A stretch of DNA of 64,000 bases from Gammaproteobacteria bacterium (GTDB taxonomy: Bacteria > Pseudomonadota > Gammaproteobacteria > Steroidobacterales > GCA-2729495): positions 1 through 64,000 of the forward strand of contig RFHQ01000118.1 of the NCBI GenBank assembly GCA_003695765.1. Direction: 5' to 3'. Shown piece by piece: positions 57,226-64,000 of this stretch (positions are counted from its first letter, which is position 1; the number at the start of each line of letters is the position of its first letter). The position numbers were made by a program, and so were the translations under genes. The notes under the pieces are model-generated. The model was not told where the DNA came from and ran no database searches. It saw only the letters and a program-made list of their open reading frames with translations.

Positions 57226-58809
57226 ATGAGCATGCAAGCGACGGAACGCAAGACCCGACTGCTGCTGATCGGCCTGGACTCGGCCGACCGGCATCTGATC
57301 GAAGAATGGAGCGCCGACGGCAGCCTGCCGGCCTTCCGGCGGCTGCTGCGAAGCAGCCTGCGCGGTGACACGCGGAACCCGACCGGCATGGTCGCCGGCA
57401 CGGTCTGGCCGAGTTTCTACACCGGCGTGCTGCCGGGGCGCACCGGGCGCTTTCGCGGCACGACGCAGTTCGTGACCGGCTCTTACGAGCATGCCGACAT
57501 CGATTTCGGCCGCCGGCAGTTTCCGCCCTTCTGGGACGTGCTGGCGAAGGCCGGCCTGCGCTGCACCGTGATCGACGCGCCCTACGCTTTCCTGTCCGAG
57601 CAGCCGAACGTCACGCAGCTGGTCGACTGGTGCGCTCATTCGCCGTGGCGGGATGGCGTCAGCTTCAGCAACCCACCGGAACTGGCCCGGCGAGTGCGGC
57701 AGGACTACGGCCGCGACCCGGTCGGCAAGTGCGATTTCGCGCGGCTGGGCGATGCAGCCGACTTCCGGCGCTTTACCGAAGGCCTGATTCAGCGCATCGA
57801 GACCAAGCTGCGGCTGACGCTGGACCTGCTGGACGCGGGCGATACGGACCTGCTGTTCAACGTATTCAGCGAGTGCCATTGCGCCGGCCACCAGCTCTGG
57901 CACCTGCACGATGCGCAACACCCGCTGCACGATGCCGGCATCCTGGCCGAGCTGGGCGGCGACCCGCTGCGCGAGGTCTATCGAGCGATGGACCGGGCAC
58001 TCGGCCGCCTGCTGGAAGCCGCCGGCGACATCCCGGTACTGGTTTTCTGCAGCCACGGCATCGGCCCGGCCTACAGCGGCACACACCTGCTGGACGAGAT
58101 CCTGCTGAAGCTCGAAGGCCGGCCGTCGCCGCGCCGGCGACAAGGGCTCGCGCAGGCGATGGTCGCGGCCTGGACAGGGCTGCCGCAGGCCTTGCGCACC
58201 GCGTTGACACCGCTGCAGAAGAAGCTCTGGCCCAAGCTCAAGGCGGGCCTGGTGCAGCCAGGCAAGGCCCAGCGCCGCTTCTTCGAGATCATCGTCAATG
58301 ATGCGGCCGGCGGCGTGCGCATCAATCTGAAGGGGCGGGAACCGGCCGGCACGGTCGAACCCGGCGCCGAGTACGACGAGGTCTGTGACTGGCTGGAACG
58401 CCAGCTGCGCGCAGTGGTCAACCCCGGCACCGGCAAGCCGCTGGTGGCCCGGGTACTGCGGAGCCAGCAGCTCTATCCAGGCGAACACTCGCACTGGCTG
58501 CCGGACCTGCTGATCGTATGGGACCGTTCCGGACCGATCCACGAAGCCGAATCACCGGCGATCGGACGCCTGTCGCGGCGCTTCGTGTTCCGCAACCACC
58601 GGACCGGGGATCACACCGAGGACGACGGGCTGTTCTTCTTCGTCAGTCCGGCAATCTCACCGGCGCGGCTGGACGAGGTTTCGGTCGCCGACCTGCCGCC
58701 GACGATCGCCGCGCTGCTCGGCGTCGACATGCCGGGCACGGACGGCCGGCCAGTGTCCGCCATGCTGAGAGAGCCGGCCCGCGATGGCGGACTGGCCGAG
58801 GTCAGCTGA
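57226..58809 (+). CDS. Alkaline-phosphatase-superfamily (type I phosphodiesterase/nucleotide pyrophosphatase-like) protein
   Basis: LLLIGLDSADRHLIEEW; GTVWPSFYTGVLPGRTG; FCSHGIGP; DHTEDDGLFF. Confidence 0.85.
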   Translation: MSMQATERKTRLLLIGLDSADRHLIEEWSADGSLPAFRRLLRSSLRGDTRNPTGMVAGTVWPSFYTGVLPGRTGRFRGTTQFVTGSYEHADIDFGRRQFPPFWDVLAKAGLRCTVIDAPYAFLSEQPNVTQLVDWCAHSPWRDGVSFSNPPELARRVRQDYGRDPVGKCDFARLGDAADFRRFTEGLIQRIETKLRLTLDLLDAGDTDLLFNVFSECHCAGHQLWHLHDAQHPLHDAGILAELGGDPLREVYRAMDRALGRLLEAAGDIPVLVFCSHGIGPAYSGTHLLDEILLKLEGRPSPRRRQGLAQAMVAAWTGLPQALRTALTPLQKKLWPKLKAGLVQPGKAQRRFFEIIVNDAAGGVRINLKGREPAGTVEPGAEYDEVCDWLERQLRAVVNPGTGKPLVARVLRSQQLYPGEHSHWLPDLLIVWDRSGPIHEAESPAIGRLSRRFVFRNHRTGDHTEDDGLFFFVSPAISPARLDEVSVADLPPTIAALLGVDMPGTDGRPVSAMLREPARDGGLAEVS

Positions 58810-58818
58810 GACAGGCCA

Positions 58819-59790
58819 ATGCCGCCGCTCAAGATCATCTACATCGGCGGCTGGGGTCGCAGCGGCAGCAGCCTCCTCGCCAACGTGCTCGGTTCCTACG
58901 CGCAGCTCGCGTCGGTCGGCGAACTGCGCTACCTCTGGGACCGGGGCCTGATCGAGAACAAGCGTTGCGGCTGCGGGCAGCCCTTCCGCGACTGCGACTT
59001 CTGGCCGGCCGCGCTCGCAGATGCCGGCCTGCCAGCCGCGGCCGGCGCTGCGGCCCGCTTCGCCGCCCGGGTCGGTTCGCGGGCCACGCTGGCGCAGATA
59101 CGGGCACTGCTGACCGGCAGCATCGAACACTATCAGCGCCGGCATGCCGGCGAGATCGCCCGCCTGCGGGCGCTCTACCTGGCCGCGGCACGGCGAGCCG
59201 GCGTCGACACGCTGGTGGACGCTTCGAAAACTCCGCCCTATGTGATCAATCTGCTCGGCCAGCCTGGCGTCGAGTTGTGCTTCCTGCACCTGCTGCGTGA
59301 CCCGCGTGCCGTCGCCTGGTCCTGGTCGCGGCGCCGAGCCAGCGGAGAGGCCGACGACGACTACCTGCCCCGCTACTCGGCGTTCAAGTGCGCGCTGTAC
59401 TGGAATGCCTTCAACCTGTTCGCCCTCGCCTTTCGCAAGCGCCCGGGGGTCCGTTACCTGCGGCTGCGCTACGAGGACTTCGCCCGCGCGCCACGAGCCA
59501 GCGTCGAGCGCATATTGCGGGAATTCGGTTGCGCGCCGGATGGCCTCGACTGGGAGGGCCCGCGTTCACTCGAGGTTCAGCCTCAGCATTCGATCAGCGG
59601 CAACCCCAGCCGCTTCAGGACGGGTACGGTCACGATCCGCGCTGACGAGGAATGGCGGAACAGGCTGCCGGCCGCACGCCGGCGCCTGGTCACGACCCTG
59701 TGCGCGCCGCTGCTGCCGGTTTTCGGTTACCCATTGCGGCACGTGACCGCGCCGCTGGCGGCCGAAGCGGCCGACGAGGCCCGGCACTGA
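58819..59790 (+). CDS. Sulfotransferase
   Basis: PAPS-binding IIYIGGWGRSGSSLLANVLGS; LLRDPRAVAWSWSRRR; LRLRYEDFARAPRASVERILREFG. Confidence 0.9.
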   Translation: MPPLKIIYIGGWGRSGSSLLANVLGSYAQLASVGELRYLWDRGLIENKRCGCGQPFRDCDFWPAALADAGLPAAAGAAARFAARVGSRATLAQIRALLTGSIEHYQRRHAGEIARLRALYLAAARRAGVDTLVDASKTPPYVINLLGQPGVELCFLHLLRDPRAVAWSWSRRRASGEADDDYLPRYSAFKCALYWNAFNLFALAFRKRPGVRYLRLRYEDFARAPRASVERILREFGCAPDGLDWEGPRSLEVQPQHSISGNPSRFRTGTVTIRADEEWRNRLPAARRRLVTTLCAPLLPVFGYPLRHVTAPLAAEAADEARH

Positions 59791-59810
59791 GCTGACCGTC
59801 CGATACGGCG

Positions 59811-59884
59811 TGCCCCGACCAGGATTCGAACCTGGGACCTTCCGCTTAGGAGGCGGACGCTCTATCCGGCTGAGCTACCGGGGC
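59811..59884 (-). tRNA. tRNA-Arg(CCT), CCA not encoded
   Basis: Minus-strand GCCCCGGTAGCTCAGCCGGATAGAGCGTCCGCCTCCTAAGCGGAAGGTCCCAGGTTCGAATCCTGGTCGGGGCA. Confidence 0.95.
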
Positions 59885-59942
59885 GCCACTGCGATTCTGA
59901 CGGTTCGCCGGCGGGATTTGAACCGCAAGGCGTCCGCTGGGA

Positions 59943-60449
59943 CTAATCCGGCGCCGGCGCCAGGGGCTGTCTTGACCCGGCCGCTGCGGCGCTGGCGCCG
60001 CCGGTTGCCGGCAGTTTTTCGAATGCCTGCGCATAGGCCTCCCAGCAGGCATATTCCCAGTCGCGATCGTCGGCTGCGTCGATATCGTTCAGATCACGCT
60101 CCGCAAGGCAGTCGTCGACCCATTGAACGGCGGCGGGATCGTCGCCCCAGCGCGCGATCAGTTCGCCATGGCGGCGCTCGGCGCTGGTGGCATCGCCGGG
60201 AATCTCGATGCGCAGTTCCTCGCGCCCGCCCGGATGCCGGCCGAGCGCGGCGGCAGCTTGGCCCGACGCCGAGTTCCTGGCGGCTGCAGAGCCGGACTGC
60301 CGCCCATCGGCCGGACGACTGCCGTTTTGCCGCCCGCCGGCGTTTCCGCCGCCGGGCAGGCCCGGTTGCAGCCGGCCGCCCTCACCGCCCAGCTGCCAGA
60401 GCCAGGCAAACAGGCCGGCGAGGATCAGCAAGGGCAGCAGGCGGCGCAT
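59943..60449 (-). CDS. Hypothetical membrane-anchored protein with a low-complexity linker
   Basis: N-terminal TM MRRLLPLLILAGLFAWLWQL; Gly/Gln/Arg/Ala-rich linker; acidic C-terminal domain. Confidence 0.6.
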   Translation of the reverse strand: MRRLLPLLILAGLFAWLWQLGGEGGRLQPGLPGGGNAGGRQNGSRPADGRQSGSAAARNSASGQAAAALGRHPGGREELRIEIPGDATSAERRHGELIARWGDDPAAVQWVDDCLAERDLNDIDAADDRDWEYACWEAYAQAFEKLPATGGASAAAAGSRQPLAPAPD

Positions 60450-60451
60450 GC

Positions 60452-61033
60452 TCAGCGCAGTACGTTGAAGTAGCGCGGCCGTTCGCTGGAAGTCGCGCCA
60501 CCGGGGTCCTCACGTCGTCGATCCGGAGGTTCTTCCAGCGGCACGGTGTCGGCCTCGATGCAGTCACCCCGGCTGATCGCAGCCGTGCGCTCGGCCAGCT
60601 CGGCCTGCATCACCTCGTCGAAGCGGCGCAGCGCCTGGTTGAAGCGCACGGATAGCTCATCGCTGAAGCCCTCGTTCAGCATGACCTGGCAGACGAAACA
60701 GACCTGTCGCGCCGCCATCGCGACCTCGGCATCGGCCATGGCCGTGATCAAACGAAGTTGGTCGCGCACCAGGTAAAAGGTGCTCCAGCGCCCGCCGCCG
60801 TCGGCCAGTTCCTCGACCAGGCGCGCGGCCGACCGGCGGAAGTCCTCGTACAGTTCGCGGCGGTCGCGGATGCGTTCCAGCGCCTGCTGGCGGCTGGTCT
60901 CCTCGAACTGCCGGCGGCGTTCGCGGGCCTCGCGGTGGGCCCGCCAGCGCGCGACCAGGGGGCGGTACAGCAGCAGGCCGCCGGCCATGCCAGCGCCCAG
61001 CCCAATGCCCAGATAGAGTGCGTCCATCCGCAT
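60452..61033 (-). CDS. Hypothetical N-terminally membrane-anchored protein
   Basis: One TM then an amphipathic helix-rich domain; 2-nt gap to the downstream gene. Confidence 0.6.
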   Translation of the reverse strand: MRMDALYLGIGLGAGMAGGLLLYRPLVARWRAHREARERRRQFEETSRQQALERIRDRRELYEDFRRSAARLVEELADGGGRWSTFYLVRDQLRLITAMADAEVAMAARQVCFVCQVMLNEGFSDELSVRFNQALRRFDEVMQAELAERTAAISRGDCIEADTVPLEEPPDRRREDPGGATSSERPRYFNVLR

Positions 61034-61094
61034 GCCACGCGCAGAGTCCCGGGTTGTCTGTCGGCAATCGGCGGCGATGCCTGAATGACCGGCA

Positions 61095-61517
61095 TCACAG
61101 ATCGCCGAGCACAGTGACCAGCAGGCGCCGATGGTGGCTGCCGGCGCGGTGTTCCCAGAGGTAGACGCCCTGCCAGGTGCCCAGCGCGCAGCGGCCTTCG
61201 CTGACCGGCAGGCTCAGCGCCGACTGGGTCAGCACGCTGCGCACGTGCGCGGGCATGTCGTCCGGGCCTTCGGCCGTGTGCAGGAACAGCGCATCGCCGT
61301 CGGGCACCAGCCGCTGCATGAAGCGCTCCAGGTCCTCGCGCACGTCCGGATCGGCGTTCTCGCAGACCATCAGCGACGCGCTGGTGTGCTGTACGAATAC
61401 CTGGCAGATGCCGGTCCGGATGCCGGATTCCCGGACGATTTCCTGCAGCTCGGCGGTGACCGCGGTGGTGCTGCGGCCCGGCGTGATCACCTGCAGCGCT
61501 TTCTGGAATACCGCCAT
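61095..61517 (-). CDS. YjbQ/UPF0047 family protein (secondary thiamine-phosphate synthase-like)
   Basis: QVFVQHTSASLMVCENADPDVREDLERFM; GTWQGVYLWEHRAGSHHRRLLVTVLG. Confidence 0.95.
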   Translation of the reverse strand: MAVFQKALQVITPGRSTTAVTAELQEIVRESGIRTGICQVFVQHTSASLMVCENADPDVREDLERFMQRLVPDGDALFLHTAEGPDDMPAHVRSVLTQSALSLPVSEGRCALGTWQGVYLWEHRAGSHHRRLLVTVLGDL

Positions 61518-61521
61518 CGGT

Positions 61522-62100
61522 TCAGGGAATGTACGGCTCGCCATATTTCAGGCGCAGCGTCTTCACCTTGCCGTACCACGGAATGCTGACGATGTAGAGG
61601 TTGTCGTGCTCGGTATCGGCCATGGCCGGCACTTTCTTGCTGCCGTGCAATTCGCTGATCAGCATCGGCAAGGCCGTGCGATTGGTCACCACCAGCACGA
61701 TCTTGCCCTTGTGTTCGCGCAGGATGCGCGTGGTCAGGCCCTCGATATCGCGAGAGTCGACGACCCGCACCGGCAGGTCGAGCTGCGTAGCCAGCGGCTG
61801 GGCCGTTTCCTGCGTATTGCGAAATCGATTCGCGTAGATCGCATCGACGCCGGCCACGACGTCGACGTCTTTCAGGACCCGCACCAGCTCCTGGGCACGG
61901 CGCTGCCCGGCCGGTGACAAGCCGGGGTTATCGCTACCGTCCGGCTGGATCTCGGCATAGCGGACGAAGATCACCGTTGTGGTCGCCTGCGATTCGAAGA
62001 ACCAGGCGAGGCCCAGCGCCACCGCGAAGAAGGCGATGACGGCCGCCACTCGCCGCCGCCGGCGCCGCCGCCGACGCTTGTCGTCCTGGTTCGCATTCAT
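61522..62100 (-). CDS. Membrane-anchored histidine-phosphatase-like protein lacking both catalytic histidines
   Basis: Arg-rich N-terminus plus TM; phosphoglycerate-mutase-like fold pattern VIFVRYAE...LSPAGQRRAQELVRVLKD...IYANRFRNTQETAQPLA...VLVVTNRTALPMLI. Confidence 0.75.
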   Translation of the reverse strand: MNANQDDKRRRRRRRRRVAAVIAFFAVALGLAWFFESQATTTVIFVRYAEIQPDGSDNPGLSPAGQRRAQELVRVLKDVDVVAGVDAIYANRFRNTQETAQPLATQLDLPVRVVDSRDIEGLTTRILREHKGKIVLVVTNRTALPMLISELHGSKKVPAMADTEHDNLYIVSIPWYGKVKTLRLKYGEPYIP

Positions 62101-62381
62101 GGCCAGCGTTCGTCGCGATCCCGGCTGTCGATCACCGTGTACTCCGTCTCGATGATTTCTTCGTCGAGCCCTTCGCGCCGCAGGCGGCGGGCAAGCCACC
62201 ACAGCCGCAGATAGAACACCAGGCCCAGGATCAGCGCGAAGCCCAGCAGCCCCGCCAGCAGGAAAGCGCCGAGAAACACCGACACGGCCAGCACGGCGGC
62301 ACCAACGATGAAACCGAGCACCTGTGCGATCAGACCGGGCCGGCGCGGCCCGTAGGGAGCATAAGGGGGAAGCTGCCGCAT
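62097..62381 (-). CDS. Small membrane protein
   Basis: 94 aa, hydrophobic core; overlaps the next gene by 4 nt. Confidence 0.6.
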   Translation of the reverse strand: MRQLPPYAPYGPRRPGLIAQVLGFIVGAAVLAVSVFLGAFLLAGLLGFALILGLVFYLRLWWLARRLRREGLDEEIIETEYTVIDSRDRDERWP

Positions 62382-62427
62382 GGCGTTATTCTAGCCGCCT
62401 TGGCGGGCCGGCGTTAGCCGCGCCCGC

Positions 62428-63279
62428 TCAGCCACCGAGCGCGGCCAGCGGGTCGCCCAGCACCTCGGGGTAGAAGCGCTCGAGCAGTGCCAGATACGGC
62501 GCCGGCAGATCCGCGACGGTAAGCGCACGGCGGCCGTTGCCGCAGGCGAGGCTGTGACCCGGCGTCTCCGCGAAGCCCATCCACGGCCGCCAGCTCACGA
62601 GGCTCTGGAAGCTGACCTGCACCGGCACCGCGACCTGCGTCGGATCGGCCAGGTCCGCAAGGCTCGCCTGATAGCTGCTGTTCTCGTTGTAGGCGAAGGG
62701 CCGTCCGCCCGCTTCGCGCGGCTCGCCGAAGACGCGAATCTCCTCGGTGATCCAGACATCGTCCTGGTGCACGACCGGCGGCCGGAAGCGATGCCGGATC
62801 TCCAGACCGGCCGCCTCGCCCTCCGGGTCCGCCACCTTCAGGCCGTCGGCGGTCAGCAGGATCCGGCTCGGGCCCATGCGGGTGCGCGGCACGTCGACCG
62901 TGACACCGGTCACCGGGTTGCGCCAGCGTTCCAGGTACGCGCCCGTCTCCGGGTCGGTGAAAAAAGCCAGTTCCAGCGTGCGAGCCTCGAAGGTTTCGGC
63001 GTCGAGCCGGCGGTAGCGGGCGAACGTGCCGGCGAGGATGCCGAACATCGGTGTGGCCCTGGTCTCGATCACGGCATAGCGGGCGCCGATGATCCAGCCG
63101 ATGACCAGCCGGTCGTCCGCGGCACCGCGCATCCGGGCGATCGCTTCGAGCAATTGCCTGCGATCGGCCAGATCGACCCGGCCGCCATCGCGGGCCAGGG
63201 CAGTGATGCCCGGGCTGAGCAGGGCGAGCCCGCTGGCAGCCGCCAGCAGACCGCGGCGGCTGACATGGACTTCGATCAC
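62428..63279 (-). CDS. DUF1838-like protein with a Tat-type N-terminus
   Basis: VSRRGLLAAASGLALLSPG; ETFEARTLELAFFTDPETGAYLERWRNPVTGVTVDVP. Confidence 0.75.
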   Translation of the reverse strand: MIEVHVSRRGLLAAASGLALLSPGITALARDGGRVDLADRRQLLEAIARMRGAADDRLVIGWIIGARYAVIETRATPMFGILAGTFARYRRLDAETFEARTLELAFFTDPETGAYLERWRNPVTGVTVDVPRTRMGPSRILLTADGLKVADPEGEAAGLEIRHRFRPPVVHQDDVWITEEIRVFGEPREAGGRPFAYNENSSYQASLADLADPTQVAVPVQVSFQSLVSWRPWMGFAETPGHSLACGNGRRALTVADLPAPYLALLERFYPEVLGDPLAALGG

Positions 63280-63327
63280 GAGTGGCGGCGCCGGCGGCGC
63301 GGCGGTATCAGGCTCATCCGGCGAAGT

Positions 63328-64000
63328 CTAGCAGGCCGGCGCGGCTCGGCCGGGATGAACCGCGCTGACCAGGCCGTCGGCGAGCCAGCGCCGCAGCAGG
63401 CCTGCTGCGGTACCGGGCACGTCCTCCTCGGGGCAGTGAGCGCAGAGGCCGGCGCAGAGCGCGGCGAAGTCTTCACCGCGCTGGGCGGCATCAACGGCGC
63501 AGGCTTCGGCCGGACTCAGCGAGCGCCACTTGACGACCAGGCCCTGCCGCCACAACAGCCATTCCGTTGGCGCCGCCTGCTCGGCCGGCGGCGGTGGCGT
63601 CTCGCCAGCGGCAATCGCCGCGTAGATCGCCGGCACGTTCCAGCGCAACTTCAACCGCCGCTGGGCGGGCTGAAACTCGAGCCGCAAGCCCGGCCAGTCC
63701 CGCGGCTCGAGCGCAGCGAGTTCGCTCGCCGAGAGCGGCTCGGCCTCGGCGGCATCGAAGACCTCGCCCCAGGCCCATTCGAAGGTGGCCATCTCGGCCA
63801 GTTCGGGACGCGCCGACCACGGCGGGGTTCCGGCCAGAAAGCTCGCCAGCCGGCGCCCAAACCAGCGTACCGACGGGTGCTGCGACGGGTGAGCATCGAT
63901 ATAGGCGCGCGCCATGGTCGGGAAATCGTCGCCGAGCAAGGCTCGCAGCCCGTCGAAATCGTTGCCCAGCACGTCGATGAGCCGCAGGCGATAGGCCTGG
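63328..64000 (-). CDS. DUF2063 (HvfC/BufC N-terminal domain)-like protein, 5' end outside the window
   Basis: Frame continues to the window edge (...QAYRLRLIDVLGNDFDGLRALLGDDFPTMARAYIDAHPSQHPSVRWFGRRLASFLA). Confidence 0.7.
   Translation of the reverse strand, partial: QAYRLRLIDVLGNDFDGLRALLGDDFPTMARAYIDAHPSQHPSVRWFGRRLASFLAGTPPWSARPELAEMATFEWAWGEVFDAAEAEPLSASELAALEPRDWPGLRLEFQPAQRRLKLRWNVPAIYAAIAAGETPPPPAEQAAPTEWLLWRQGLVVKWRSLSPAEACAVDAAQRGEDFAALCAGLCAHCPEEDVPGTAAGLLRRWLADGLVSAVHPGRAAPAC

Overview
High-GC proteobacterial (probably gammaproteobacterial) chromosomal window, almost fully coding. No rRNA, CRISPR array or transposase was seen. Main blocks: (A) 1-12.75 kb, a cryptic catabolic neighbourhood. 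It holds the tail of a nitrilase-superfamily hydrolase, a Rieske oxygenase, a PEP-CTERM-like metzincin, a second paralogous nitrilase-like hydrolase coupled to a small protein, an MFS permease, and a tight six-gene minus-strand operon: cupin, ACMSD-like amidohydrolase, acyl-CoA ligase, DsbA/HCCA-isomerase-like protein, Tat-exported type II DMSO-reductase-family molybdoenzyme alpha subunit, and a 231-aa protein that reads by eye like a divergent ferredoxin-dependent bilin reductase (FDBR). (B) 12.9-14.4 kb, a convergent pair of paralogous membrane proteins. (C) 14.5-22.5 kb, cbb3 oxidase ccoNOQP plus ccoGHIS. (D) 22.6-28.2 kb, outer-membrane proteins (OmpW, a TonB receptor, two beta-barrels). 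(E) 28.2-43.5 kb, conserved core: tRNA-Lys, queC/queE, cpoB-pal-tolBARQ, ruvBAC, yebC, an OMP and lpdA-sucB-sucA. (F) 43.6-59.8 kb, a Wzx/Wzy-type exopolysaccharide locus with a GHL15-like hydrolase, tyrosine autokinase, WcaJ-like initiator, phosphodiesterase-like protein and sulfotransferase, ending at tRNA-Arg(CCT). (G) 59.9-64 kb, small hypotheticals, YjbQ, a degenerate histidine phosphatase, a DUF1838 protein and a DUF2063 (HvfC/BufC-like) gene cut by the window edge. The best candidate for something undescribed is the molybdoenzyme + FDBR-like translationally coupled pair in block A. All family calls are by-eye readings without database searches.
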